64,000 nt of DNA from Ciceribacter lividus (lineage in GTDB: Bacteria > Pseudomonadota > Alphaproteobacteria > Rhizobiales > Rhizobiaceae): contig NZ_QPIX01000001.1 of the NCBI RefSeq assembly GCF_003337715.1, positions 302,682-366,681 on the forward strand, written 5' to 3'. The position numbers and the translations under genes are program-made. The notes beneath the pieces were generated by a model, which was not told where the DNA came from, ran no database searches, and was given only the letters and a program-made list of their open reading frames with translations. Shown in pieces: positions 26,479 to 34,798 of this stretch (positions within the stretch are counted from its first letter, which is position 1; every line of letters begins with the position of its first letter).

Positions 26479-26791
26479 CGGTGAGAGGATAGTGAGGAAG
26501 CCGCTGGCGGGGGGGGGGTGCCCGGCCGGCGGCCTTTTGCTGTGTGGGTGGGGGGGTAGGTGATTGGGCGGAATGCGGAAGCGGCCGGCCTGAGTGAGTG
26601 ACCGTTTTGGGGCCGAGAGCGGAATGTCGGGTTCTGGGGAGCCCCACGCCGGAGCGGTAATTGGCATCTACCGGCGACTTCCGATTATCGGCCGGGTGAC
26701 AAATGTTGGACGAATGCTCTTGAAGGAGAGAGTTAGCTGCGTCATTGCTTCTACCTATTGAATGTTTGAGCGAGTAACTTCGAGGGCACAA
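26479..26791. other. Intergenic stretch with G-runs at the edge of the accessory patch
   Basis: No gene is visible. A run of 10 G lies at 26509-26518 and further G-runs follow up to about 26568. From about 26690 the composition shifts to AT-richer DNA that continues into the TIR gene. No tRNA or clear attachment repeat is visible. Confidence 0.45.
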
Positions 26792-28264
26792 ATGGCATAT
26801 TTGGAAGATGTTTTTGTTACCGAAGGTGTGCCCGAATTCACCTTTGTAAAACCGCCAAACTACACCGCGCTCCTCGTTGACATCCGCCGCAAAGGCAAAC
26901 CAGTTGTGGTAGAAGGCCAATCCGGGACCGGTAAGACGACGACCGTAAAGAAGGCACTCGCGGAAATCTTCCCGGAGAACACGCCGAAGCTTTTGACGCC
27001 GCGCGAGCCCAAAGACCTACCGATCATCGAGGCAATCTGCTTAGAGTCCGGCGACGAAACTTACGTTGTTGATGATTTCCATCGACTCGACGTAGGCTCC
27101 AAGGAACGCCTTGCAAACCTCGCCAAAGTAATCGCCGAGCGGGACAATCGTGATGGGCTTCCAAAACTGATAATTATAGGAATCAACAACGTTGGGTCAG
27201 ATCTAATTCAGCTGGTCCCTGACATCGCGAAGCGCATGGGCATCCACCGTATCGCCCCAGGAACAGCCGGCGTAATCGGCAAGATGATTGAACTTGGAAG
27301 CAATCTGCTGAATATTTGCATAGCGGACCAAGAAGCCGTCATTAGGGACAGCGGGGGCGACTACTGGCTCACTCAACAGATCTGCAAGACAATCTGCGTC
27401 TCCGCGGGTGTCGACAAAACGCAAGAAGAAACACGACAAATCGACTGGACCCCGGACGAGATCAAAGCACAAGTCGTAGACGCGCTGCATCACAACTACG
27501 ATCCGGCGGTTCGCGAATTTTGTCGCGGTCGTCGATTCCGCCCCACGAATGACCCATACTACAAACTGCTGCGGGCCGTCTCCGAGCAAGAGCGATCGAA
27601 TGTCGACCTGAACGAACTTGCAAATGCTCGCCAAGACATTAAGGGAAGTATAAACAACGTTAAAGATCACAGGCTGGGTGTTCTTCTAGCGCAAAAGGAG
27701 GCATGCGCCCGTTTATTCTATTACGACGTAGATACGAAAAACTTCGCTATCGAAGATCCGGCCCTTTTCTACTACATTAAGAATCTGAACTGGGAAGATC
27801 TTCGACAGCGTTGCGGTTTTCGCGAGGATGCCAAAGATTTTGAGTGGGATGTCGCAATCTCTTTTGCCGGTGAGAATCGTGCTTTGGCCGACTTCATAGG
27901 CCAGCAGCTCCGCGAACTCGATATTTCGGTATTCTATGACCGGAACTACGAAGACAACTATCTAGGTGGACTCTGGTCACAGCAGTTCCTAGATATCTTC
28001 GTCAATAAATCGCGCCTTGTTGTCGCAATTCTCGATCAGCACCACAAGGACAAGGTTTGGCCGACTTTCGAGAGGGACTGCTTTACTCCGAGAGTTCCGG
28101 AGGCAGAGGTAATTCCCGTTTTTCTTGACCGGACAATTTTCCCCGGCATCCCAGCCGACCTTGTTTCCATCCACTTTGATTACAAGGGCGATGTTGCTGC
28201 GCAGTCAGATGCGATCATTGACGACGTGGTGCTTCGCATCGCGGGCAAGCTTGACGGTCTATAA
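26792..28264 (+). CDS. P-loop ATPase-TIR domain fusion, candidate antiviral effector
   Basis: A 490-residue protein with two recognisable parts. Residues ~20-230 form a AAA/STAND-like ATPase with Walker A GQSGTGKTT (42-50) and Walker B TYVVDDFH (90-97). Residues 351-490 form a TIR domain beginning EWDVAISFAGENRALADFIG. It has FYDRNYEDNYLGGLW and KVWPTFERD, whose Glu427 occupies the catalytic position of NAD-cleaving TIRs. The middle (230-350), with FAIEDPALFYYIKNLNW near its end, may be a winged-helix linker. No C-terminal repeat sensor is present, unlike typical Avs or NLR-like proteins. ATG 26792 has GAGGG upstream; an ATG at 26762 has no ribosome site. AT-richer codon use than its neighbours suggests horizontal origin. 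That it acts in phage defence through NAD depletion is inference. Confidence 0.85.
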   Translation: MAYLEDVFVTEGVPEFTFVKPPNYTALLVDIRRKGKPVVVEGQSGTGKTTTVKKALAEIFPENTPKLLTPREPKDLPIIEAICLESGDETYVVDDFHRLDVGSKERLANLAKVIAERDNRDGLPKLIIIGINNVGSDLIQLVPDIAKRMGIHRIAPGTAGVIGKMIELGSNLLNICIADQEAVIRDSGGDYWLTQQICKTICVSAGVDKTQEETRQIDWTPDEIKAQVVDALHHNYDPAVREFCRGRRFRPTNDPYYKLLRAVSEQERSNVDLNELANARQDIKGSINNVKDHRLGVLLAQKEACARLFYYDVDTKNFAIEDPALFYYIKNLNWEDLRQRCGFREDAKDFEWDVAISFAGENRALADFIGQQLRELDISVFYDRNYEDNYLGGLWSQQFLDIFVNKSRLVVAILDQHHKDKVWPTFERDCFTPRVPEAEVIPVFLDRTIFPGIPADLVSIHFDYKGDVAAQSDAIIDDVVLRIAGKLDGL

Positions 28265-28493
28265 AACAAATCCACTGAGGCGTGACCCTTTCCGTGCAAT
28301 CCATCGATACGCGCTGAACTTCCGCTTTTACGATTGGCAGGGTACACCCTCAATGTCCGAAATGGAGGCGCTTTCCAGCCAAGAGGGGTCGAAGCCGAAA
28401 TTGCAGACCCTGCCAGCTCATGGTTACATCAGGCACGCGCTAGCTCCACCGCGCAAAGCGCTTAGGGCTTACCCGAAAATCCGTACCTGGTCA

Positions 28494-28856
28494 CTACCGA
28501 CCCACAACGCGCTTCGCATAACTATCGCCATCAATTTCAAGGATTTCAGCGCAAATCTGAACATGAAGATCAGGCGCAGGCGAAATGGTGCCCCGCAGGA
28601 TCTCTACGATTGAATCGGATAAAGCTCTTTTAGTTTCGGCTGTTCTTCCGGCTGAAATCACAAGCTTCACGTGCACGAAGGCTCTACCACGCGGCATCGT
28701 GCCGACTGCAAAGTCATCCAGCCGAATGGCGCGACTTTTGATATTAAGTTCGGCGAAAACATTTGTGGCGGCAAGTGCCTCGTTCAAATCGCGCAGAGCT
28801 CGAAACGCATCGAAATTGGCTAGGTTCTTGGTGTACTCGAGCGTGAGATGGGGCAT
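28494..28856 (-). CDS. 5-carboxymethyl-2-hydroxymuconate delta-isomerase family (CHMI)
   Basis: A 120-residue tautomerase-superfamily protein that starts with the catalytic Pro (MPHLTLEYTKNL), as the CHMI family requires. Other family marks are IKSRAIRLDDFAVG, AFVHVKLVISAGRTAETKR and a C-terminal EILEIDGDSYAKR. CHMI acts in homoprotocatechuate breakdown, but no other gene of that pathway is near, so it may be an orphan with another substrate. It lies in the more AT-rich patch beside the TIR gene, in the opposite direction. Full length for the family. Confidence 0.82.
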   Translation of the reverse strand: MPHLTLEYTKNLANFDAFRALRDLNEALAATNVFAELNIKSRAIRLDDFAVGTMPRGRAFVHVKLVISAGRTAETKRALSDSIVEILRGTISPAPDLHVQICAEILEIDGDSYAKRVVGR

Positions 28857-29212
28857 CAGTTACTCTTTTGGGAGGCAAGGCCCAGAGGTATATCCTGATG
28901 GGGTGCATTGCGTCTAGCTGACCGTTTCCTGTCAGCCTGCCGCCCGATCACCAACCATCGCCTCTCAGGAATTCGGCCTGATTGGGAGAACGGCAGCTTC
29001 CAGGAATTTAACAGCAGGATGGAGCGACCGGAATGCGGGCGCGAAAGCGGCCGCGTTCGCCCCTCACTCCACGAATTCGACGGCACACCGGGGGAGACCA
29101 TACTGGTGACTGCTGTTCTACCAAAGGTTGGTGACTGATCGTGCCATCCGATCCTTTGCGTGTTATGAGCACTCATGCTCATCTGATTCACGTTGCAAGC
29201 TGGAGAGACATC
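28857..29212. other. Intergenic stretch with gene debris
   Basis: No intact gene. It contains a ~47-bp relic of an L,D-transpeptidase 3' end (listed separately) and otherwise unrecognised sequence, consistent with a patch of past insertions and deletions. Confidence 0.4.
29060..29106 (-). pseudogene. Relic resembling the 3' end of an L,D-transpeptidase gene
   Basis: About 47 bases match the last codons and stop region of the 29545-30879 transpeptidase (29541-29587) at roughly 80% identity with a one-base indel. Read on the minus strand it gives MVSPGV and then loses the frame, where the intact gene encodes MVSPGVTVEFVD. This suggests a deleted paralogue or a partial duplication. Confidence 0.5.
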
Positions 29213-29476
29213 ATGGGAACTATCGCCGCCATCGTTTTTCTGTCATTGGCCGCATGGTGGTTCGTGCCTTCGCCGAAGACGGGTATTTCCTGGCTGGGGA
29301 TGATCTTCTTCGTTCTGGGGCTGCTTCCCATCGCCGCGATTACCAGCTTTCACCCCTACATGGTGCTGGCCATCGGGCAGTCGATTGTAACCGTCCCATT
29401 GATCCCGCTCGGCATCGCGATCATGGCGGTGGGCCATTACCTCGCGACATCGAAGGCCGAGAAGGCTAAAGACTGA
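29213..29476 (+). CDS. 87-residue small membrane protein, unknown function
   Basis: The protein starts MGTIAAIVFLSLAAWWFVPS and has two to three hydrophobic helices, including WLGMIFFVLGLLPIAAITSF and a third around VPLIPLGIAIMAVGHYL. It ends in a charged Lys/Glu tail. ATG 29213 has GGAGAG upstream; a longer frame starting at 29141 adds 24 polar residues without a ribosome site. I do not recognise the family. It is convergent with the L,D-transpeptidase gene. Confidence 0.62.
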   Translation: MGTIAAIVFLSLAAWWFVPSPKTGISWLGMIFFVLGLLPIAAITSFHPYMVLAIGQSIVTVPLIPLGIAIMAVGHYLATSKAEKAKD

Positions 29477-29544
29477 GGCCGATGCGGCTGCAGGTCGCTC
29501 GACCGAGGCCCATGAAGGCCCTGCGGCGTCGAGTGTCCCCCCCC

Positions 29545-30879
29545 TCAATCCACAAATTCGACCGTCACCCCCGGCGAGACCATCTTGGCGAGTTCGGTCG
29601 CGTCCCAGTTGGTGAGGCGGATGCAGCCGTGGCTCTGGGTGCGGCCGATCTTCGAGGGTTCGGGCGTGCCGTGTATGCCGTAGGTGGGCTTCGACAGCGC
29701 CATCCAGACTGTGCCGACCGGGCCGTTCGGGCCCGGCGGGATGGCGAGCACCTTGTTGTTGCTGCCCTGCTGGAAATTGATCTTCGGATTGTAGGTATAG
29801 CCGGGGTTCAGCGCCACGCGCTCGACGGTGACGATGCCGGACGGCGAGGGGGTGTCGGCCGAGCCGATGCTCGCCGGATAGGCGGCGACGAGGCTGCCGT
29901 CCTCGCCATAGGCGAAGACCTGCTTCTTGCCCTTGTCCGCGACGATGCGGGCGACCTTGCCGGTCTTCGGCTTGCCCGGCTCGACGACCTTGATGATCGT
30001 GCCGGGGATGGTGAAATCGACACCCGGATTGAGCGCGCGCAGGTAGTTCTCGTCCATGTGGAACTTTTCCGCCAGCATTTCCACGGTCGAGGTGTAGGCG
30101 AGCGAGGGGAGCTGCGCCTTCAGGCTGTAGTCTTCCGGAATGGAGGCGACATAGGGGCCTGCGGCGTCGCCCGGCGTGATCGTGTAGGCGGTCACCGCCA
30201 TGCCGCCCGACATGCGCAGGCGTTCGAGGATGTCCTCGGCATTGTTCGGGTCGATGGTCTCGCCGGTCATCTCCTGCCAGGCGACGAGCGCCTTGTTGAC
30301 GTTCTGGCCCATCTTGCCGTCGATGACGCCGGGAGAGACGCCCTCGCGGTCGAGGAAGACCTGCAGCGCGGTGATCTCGAGCTGCGAGAGATTGCTTTTG
30401 ACCGGAATGTCCGGCGTGACGATGGGCTGCGGCGCCTGGTCGACCGGCGGCGGCATGTCGGGACCGCCCGACGGCATGTCCGGCAGCGGCTGGTCGAGCG
30501 GCGCGCGGTCGATCGTGCCCGGTCCGGGGATCGCGCCGGTGACGACGCCGTCATCCTCAAAGCCCGGGGCGGGGGCGCCGAAATCCTCGTAGACCGGCTC
30601 ACCCGAACCGGGGTGGCGGCGGGGGAAATAGGTGTCTGCGCGCACTTCGGTGGCGATCACCCGGCCGCGGCGGTCGATCAGGACACGGCGGCCCATCTGG
30701 TCGCGGCTCACCACGACCTCGCCCTCTTCTGGCGTATAACCGAGAATGTCGCCTTCCGGCGTCACCAGCAGGGTGTCGCTGCGATAGGGATCGAACCCTT
30801 GCGCCTCGGCCGCCGTCCACGCCGCCGAGCCGGCCGCGAGGCTTGCCAGTACCAGTCCTGCTTTCCAGATGTCGGTCAC
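29545..30879 (-). CDS. L,D-transpeptidase (YkuD) with peptidoglycan-binding region
   Basis: A 444-residue periplasmic enzyme that would cross-link meso-diaminopimelate residues or anchor proteins to peptidoglycan. A signal-type helix covers about residues 6-26 (ending AAEAQ). A Pro-rich linker spans ~100-155. A PG-binding-like helical block follows (LQVFLDREGVSPGVIDGKMG), then a LysM-like segment (AEKFHMDENYLRALNPG). The C-terminal YkuD catalytic domain has His403 in IHGTPEPSKIG, His417 and the nucleophile Cys419 in SHGCIRLTN. Full length. Stand-alone gene. Rhizobiales rely heavily on L,D-cross-links for polar growth, which fits a housekeeping wall role. Confidence 0.92.
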   Translation of the reverse strand: MTDIWKAGLVLASLAAGSAAWTAAEAQGFDPYRSDTLLVTPEGDILGYTPEEGEVVVSRDQMGRRVLIDRRGRVIATEVRADTYFPRRHPGSGEPVYEDFGAPAPGFEDDGVVTGAIPGPGTIDRAPLDQPLPDMPSGGPDMPPPVDQAPQPIVTPDIPVKSNLSQLEITALQVFLDREGVSPGVIDGKMGQNVNKALVAWQEMTGETIDPNNAEDILERLRMSGGMAVTAYTITPGDAAGPYVASIPEDYSLKAQLPSLAYTSTVEMLAEKFHMDENYLRALNPGVDFTIPGTIIKVVEPGKPKTGKVARIVADKGKKQVFAYGEDGSLVAAYPASIGSADTPSPSGIVTVERVALNPGYTYNPKINFQQGSNNKVLAIPPGPNGPVGTVWMALSKPTYGIHGTPEPSKIGRTQSHGCIRLTNWDATELAKMVSPGVTVEFVD

Positions 30880-31107
30880 GATGACGGAGTTCCTCAGATG
30901 ATGTCGGTTGCGACAGACGCGATATCGGCTGGCGCGAACCCGGTGCTGGTCGGGACAGACGCGACAAATTTGACACTAGTGTGGAAAAGGTGAATTCATG
31001 GTGAATATTCAGCTAATTGTGATTGCCGGTGCTTCGTCCGGCGTCCAAGAAAGAGCTGCGGCAGCTGATTTCACGCCGTGGCCGATGTCCTCCCGAAGGA
31101 GCAATTC

Positions 31108-31941
31108 ATGATCGAATTCAAGGGGCTTGCCGGCCCTTCGCTGACCCTCGACCGTAGTTCCGTGCTCGACATCGGCGCCTGTGTCGTCGACGGCGTCGAC
31201 CTTGCGCCGGGGCGGGCGATCCCCGACGACGGCGATCCGCGAATCGACCATTCGCTGGAAGGCTTCCTCTTCACCTGCGGTCCGGACCACATCCGCCATC
31301 CGGAGCCGATCGGCGAGGGGCGCGGCACCTATCCGCTGCATGGTTCCTTCTCGTCGCATCCGGCGGAAATCCTTTCCTTCGAGACCGTCGAGGGGAACGC
31401 GGAAGCACGCGCGGTTGTTTCCGTGCGGCTCGCCGACGGCGGCAGTGCCAGGCTCGAGCGGTTCTGGCGGATCGACGGGAAGACCGGCGAAGTGCACCTT
31501 TCCGACCGGGTGACGAATACCGGCGACGAACCGTTTCCGGCGATGCTCATGTATCACATGAATATCGGGGCCCGGCATTTCGACGACGGCGTGCGGCTTT
31601 CGGGCGCCATGCTCGACGGCGGCGGCTTTCCCTGGGCCTTCGGGGAGGACCCCGGCGGGGTCGTCTGCGTGCCGGCGGTCAAGGAGGGCGAACCGTGGGC
31701 GGAGGTGCGCCTCGGGCCGATCCAGGCGATCGGCGGCAAGACGCTCCGGGTGCGGTTCCGGACCGACGCGCTGCCCTTCCTGCAGATCTGGCGCAACCAG
31801 CAGGCGCCGGCGAACGTTCTCGGCATCGAGCCGGTCTCGCATCGCTGGGAGCCGCGCAGCGTGCTTGCCGAGCGCGGCGAACTCGATCTGCTCGCACCCG
31901 GCGAGGCGCGCGACTACGCGCTTTCCTTCGCGTTCGTGTGA
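31108..31941 (+). CDS. Aldose 1-epimerase-like protein (DUF4432 type)
   Basis: A 277-residue protein with a galactose-mutarotase-like beta-sandwich. The conserved parts are DHIRHPEPIGEGRGTYPLHG (with the ring-opening His region), AMLMYHMNIGARHFDDGVRL and PANVLGIEPVSHRWEPRS, where a Glu is the expected base. DUF4432 proteins are sugar mutarotase relatives without settled substrates. ATG 31108 has AAGGAG seven bases upstream, so an upstream ATG at 31078 is less likely. No sugar catabolic genes are adjacent. Confidence 0.75.
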   Translation: MIEFKGLAGPSLTLDRSSVLDIGACVVDGVDLAPGRAIPDDGDPRIDHSLEGFLFTCGPDHIRHPEPIGEGRGTYPLHGSFSSHPAEILSFETVEGNAEARAVVSVRLADGGSARLERFWRIDGKTGEVHLSDRVTNTGDEPFPAMLMYHMNIGARHFDDGVRLSGAMLDGGGFPWAFGEDPGGVVCVPAVKEGEPWAEVRLGPIQAIGGKTLRVRFRTDALPFLQIWRNQQAPANVLGIEPVSHRWEPRSVLAERGELDLLAPGEARDYALSFAFV

Positions 31942-32019
31942 TTGCGGCCGGCGGGCGATTGACGCCCGTCGGGCTTGATCGTAGAGGTTTGTCCCGCATC
32001 AGGAAGGGAGAGCCGTGCC

Positions 32020-32358
32020 ATGGACATCAGGCAGATCGACGAGGAATACTCGGTCACCGGACAGATCACCGTGTCGGACCTCGACACCATTTTCGAACTC
32101 GGCTTCCGCTCGGTCGTCTGCCACCGGCCTGACCACGAGGAGCCGGGCCAGCCGCTGTTTGCCGAGATCGAGCGGCGTGCTGCGGAACTCGGCATGAAGA
32201 TCGCCCACGTGCCCGTCGGCCCGATGGGCGTCACCTCGGAAGCGGTCGCCGGCATGGTCGACGCGCTCGACGATTTCGAGCGTCCGATGCTCGGCTATTG
32301 CCGCTCCGGCGCCCGCTCGACGGCCATCTACCAGAAAAGCCTGCAGCTGCGCGACTGA
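32020..32358 (+). CDS. TIGR01244/DUF442 family protein (beta-lactamase hydrolase-like)
   Basis: A 112-residue protein with a phosphatase/rhodanese-like fold. The start MDIRQIDEEYSVTGQI, the middle VAGMVDALDDFERP and the P-loop-like LGYCRSGARSTAIY (catalytic Cys) are diagnostic. Family members are often fused to, or placed beside, persulfide dioxygenases in sulfide oxidation; none is present here. ATG 32020 follows AGGAAGGGAG. It precedes the RidA gene by 44 bases on the same strand, possibly in one transcript. Confidence 0.8.
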   Translation: MDIRQIDEEYSVTGQITVSDLDTIFELGFRSVVCHRPDHEEPGQPLFAEIERRAAELGMKIAHVPVGPMGVTSEAVAGMVDALDDFERPMLGYCRSGARSTAIYQKSLQLRD

Positions 32359-32402
32359 GCGGCTGCCGCCTTCATCCTTCGACATCCAACAGGAGAATTG
32401 TC

Positions 32403-32744
32403 ATGAGCATCAAGCGCATCGAACCCGGCGCCCGCATGAGCGGCGCGGTCGTCCACGGCAACACCGTCTATCTCGCCGGTCAGGTCGGCGAGGGCGCGAC
32501 CGTCACCGAACAGTCGAAGTCGGCGCTCGCCGAAGTCGACCGGCTGCTGGCCGCCGTCGGTTCGGACAAGTCGAAGATCCTGCAGACGATCATCTATCTC
32601 TCCGACATGTCGACCTTCGCCGAAATGAACGCCGTCTGGGAAGCCTGGATCGACCCGAAGAACCCGCCGGCCCGCGCCACCAGCCAGGCCGCACTCGCGA
32701 CGCCGGCCTACAAGGTCGAGTTCGTCGTGACGGCCGCGGTCTGA
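32403..32744 (+). CDS. RidA/YjgF family protein (reactive enamine/imine deaminase)
   Basis: A 113-residue cytosolic protein. The family signature is intact: VVHGNTVYLAGQVGE, the Cys-free loop KSKILQTIIYLSDMSTFAEM and the ligand Arg in PARATSQAALATPAYKVEF. RidA proteins hydrolyse reactive 2-aminoacrylate-type intermediates from PLP enzymes. Sequence details, including Leu/Ala-rich ATPAYKVEFVV rather than the archetypal end, suggest a Rid subfamily other than RidA proper. AGGAG lies upstream of ATG 32403. It is followed by a strong terminator and by a RidA-like relic. Confidence 0.9.
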   Translation: MSIKRIEPGARMSGAVVHGNTVYLAGQVGEGATVTEQSKSALAEVDRLLAAVGSDKSKILQTIIYLSDMSTFAEMNAVWEAWIDPKNPPARATSQAALATPAYKVEFVVTAAV

Positions 32745-32766
32745 TCGCCACCGTTTCGTGAATGCG

Positions 32767-32793
32767 GGGCCGGGAGAAATCCCGGCCCTTTTT
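32767..32793 (+). terminator. Rho-independent terminator after RidA-family gene
   Basis: GGGCCGGGA pairs perfectly with TCCCGGCCC over a GAAA tetraloop and is followed by TTTTT. Confidence 0.95.
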
Positions 32794-32863
32794 CGTTTGC
32801 ACACGTCGCCCTGTGGGTCGGCCGCCGCAGCGGCGGGAGCCCGGGGTCGGTTTTCGGGGATGA

Positions 32864-33106
32864 GGTGCGCCTGACCTTCGTCAATCTGGGGCAACCTTAT
32901 GTGCTGCGGGCTTTGCCCTGATCGATATCGCCGACGTGACGACCTTTCACACCGACCCGGAGATGCGGTTTCCTGCTATCATGGCGGTCAAACGGGAGGT
33001 CTTTCCCTCCACGTCCTACCCGAACCGGACGGCGGTGCGCCTCAACCGGCTTGCTGGCCTCGACTTCGAAATCGAGGTGATTGCCCGCATTCCGGCCGGG
33101 ATGTGA
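32864..33106 (+). pseudogene. N-terminally truncated RidA/YjgF paralogue
   Basis: An open stretch of about 80 codons without a start codon, bounded upstream by TGA 32861-32863 and ending at TGA 33104-33106, translates to a RidA-family C-terminus: TTFHTDPEMRFPAIMAVKR, then VFPSTSYPNRTAV and FEIEVIARIP. These match the usual RidA end (TAV..., FEIKVIARIP), while the N-terminal half is absent. It follows the intact RidA-like gene but belongs to a different subfamily, so it looks like a decayed neighbour rather than a recent copy. Confidence 0.65.
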
Positions 33107-33144
33107 TGCCGTCTTGTTGCACGATGGTTTCCGGTCGCGTGACT

Positions 33145-33765
33145 CTACGCAAGCGATAGATCCGAGACGGCGAGGCTGAGTCCGAAGCCGATCAGGGCAA
33201 CGCCGAAGGCCCGGTCGATCCAGTGGCTGGACCTCAGCAGTCTCCGGCGGAGTGCCGGAGCGCCAAAGAAAAGCGCCACCACGGCAAACCAGAGGATATG
33301 TGCCAGAGAGATGAACCCGCCATAGGCGATGCGGGTGAAAAGCGGAGTGGCGCCACCGACGACTTGGGTAAACAGGCTGACGATGAAAATCGATGTCTTC
33401 GGGTTGAGGGCATTCGTCCAGAATCCCATCCTGAGCGCGCCGGTATTGGAGAGGGTCAGTGCGCGGGGTGCTATATCGTCGCTGCGCGGGCGGCTCATCA
33501 GCATCTTTGCTCCGAGCCAGACCAAGTAGGCCGCCCCCAGGAGTTTCATCACATCAAGAAACCTGGGGGAATAGCGGATCATTACGCCGATGCCGAGCAG
33601 CGTGTAACAGACATGCACCAGCACGCCCGCGCCAATGCCAATCGCCGTGAGCAGACCCGCTTTGTGCGAAAGCGTCAACGAATTGCGCGACACCATGGCA
33701 AAGTCCGGTCCAGGACTGATGACGGCGAGAATGGTGATGGTGATGACGGCAAGCCACTCGGTCAT
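33145..33765 (-). CDS. LysE/RhtB family amino-acid exporter
   Basis: A 206-residue inner-membrane protein with about six helices. LysE signature parts are ITILAVISPGPDFAMVSRNS, GAAYLVWLGAKMLMSR and NALNPKTSIFIVSLFTQVVG. It would export an amino acid or analogue. It is divergent from a LysR-type regulator (95 bases between starts), the classic lysE-lysG arrangement, so that regulator probably controls it in response to the substrate. Confidence 0.92.
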   Translation of the reverse strand: MTEWLAVITITILAVISPGPDFAMVSRNSLTLSHKAGLLTAIGIGAGVLVHVCYTLLGIGVMIRYSPRFLDVMKLLGAAYLVWLGAKMLMSRPRSDDIAPRALTLSNTGALRMGFWTNALNPKTSIFIVSLFTQVVGGATPLFTRIAYGGFISLAHILWFAVVALFFGAPALRRRLLRSSHWIDRAFGVALIGFGLSLAVSDLSLA

Positions 33766-33839
33766 GCGAAGCTCCTTTGGAAATACGGTTCGGATAGCGC
33801 ATTGGCCGCGGGATGAATAACGATGACTTCTGACAAAGA

Positions 33840-33858
33840 GTGTGATTTAAACTGACAC
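33840..33858. promoter_or_regulatory. Imperfect dyad in the divergent LysE/LysR promoter
   Basis: GTGTGATTTAAACTGACAC is a partial palindrome (outer GTGT/CAC and inner ATTTAAACT symmetric) ending two bases before the LysR start codon. It is suitable for autoregulation by the LysR protein but is imperfect. Confidence 0.3.
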
Positions 33859-33860
33859 AT

Positions 33861-34760
33861 ATGAAGCGACCGATCACCTCACTTCCTGCCCTCGAATGCT
33901 TTCGCGCTGCCGCTGCGGTGGAGAGTATCAGCAAGGCTGCAGAGAAGCTTAACCTGACGCATGGTGCTGTCAGTCGTGCGGTGCGTCTGCTGGAAGGTGA
34001 TATCGGAACGGCGCTTTTCACCCGGCGAAATCGTGCGGTTTTTCTGACGGATGAGGGGCGGCGACTGGCACAGGCGGTGGCGCACGGGCTCGGGCATATC
34101 GAAGCCGCCATACGCGACATCCGCGCGGAGCAGGCCAACGCGCCGGTCACTGTCTCCTGCGAGCCGACATTGATGATGCGCTGGCTGATCCCGCGCATTC
34201 CCGATCTCAAGCGGATGCATCCGCAGGCGGATATCAGGCTCGTCGCCGGTGGTGGGCCAGTGACGCTGGGCGAGGGGATCGATCTTGCGATCCGCCGCGA
34301 CGACTTTCTGCTGCCTGCCGCCTATGCGGCAGAGCCCTTGTTTTGCGAATGGGTAGGTCCCGTCTGCCGGCCGGATCTGCACGAGCGCTTCTTCGATAAT
34401 GGCCATCTGCGGCCGGGCGCTCCCCTCCTGCACAGCCGCACCCGGATGTCTGCCTGGCAGAGCTGGGCAGGTCTCACCGGCACACCACTCGGCGGACATC
34501 CCGATCTCGCCTTCGAACATTTCTATTTCAGCCTTCAGGCCGCGATCGCCGGACTCGGCGTTGCCATCGGGCCCTGGCATCTGGTGCGCGATGACCTCAG
34601 TGCCGGCCTTTTGTCATCGCCTGCGGGTTTCTTGAAGGATGGCAGCCGCTATGTCCTGCTCTCGCCCGGCAACGGCCAAGCGAGTCAGGCGCAAACGGTG
34701 TTTCGCGATTGGCTGACACAGCTCGCTGTCGCCGAGCCCGGCCCTTCTTCAGGGGAGTAA
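33861..34760 (+). CDS. LysR-family transcriptional regulator
   Basis: A 299-residue regulator. The N-terminal winged helix (residues ~6-65) contains ALECFRAAAAVESISKAAEK, LTHGAVSRAVRLLEGDIG and ALFTRRNRAVFLTDEGRRL. The C-terminal effector domain of GcvA-like type follows (ISCEPTLMMRWLIPRIPDL-like block, TLGEGIDLAIRRDD). It is divergent from the LysE exporter. GcvA-type regulators respond to amino acids, which fits control of an exporter. Confidence 0.92.
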   Translation: MKRPITSLPALECFRAAAAVESISKAAEKLNLTHGAVSRAVRLLEGDIGTALFTRRNRAVFLTDEGRRLAQAVAHGLGHIEAAIRDIRAEQANAPVTVSCEPTLMMRWLIPRIPDLKRMHPQADIRLVAGGGPVTLGEGIDLAIRRDDFLLPAAYAAEPLFCEWVGPVCRPDLHERFFDNGHLRPGAPLLHSRTRMSAWQSWAGLTGTPLGGHPDLAFEHFYFSLQAAIAGLGVAIGPWHLVRDDLSAGLLSSPAGFLKDGSRYVLLSPGNGQASQAQTVFRDWLTQLAVAEPGPSSGE

Positions 34761-34798
34761 GAGGGCGCGCAAGCGTCGCCCCATGTCCGCCGCTGCGG

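Noticed and set aside
26479..29212. An integrated phage or IS-borne island
   Set aside because: No integrase, transposase, tRNA-based attachment site or terminal repeats are visible; only composition and debris suggest transfer.
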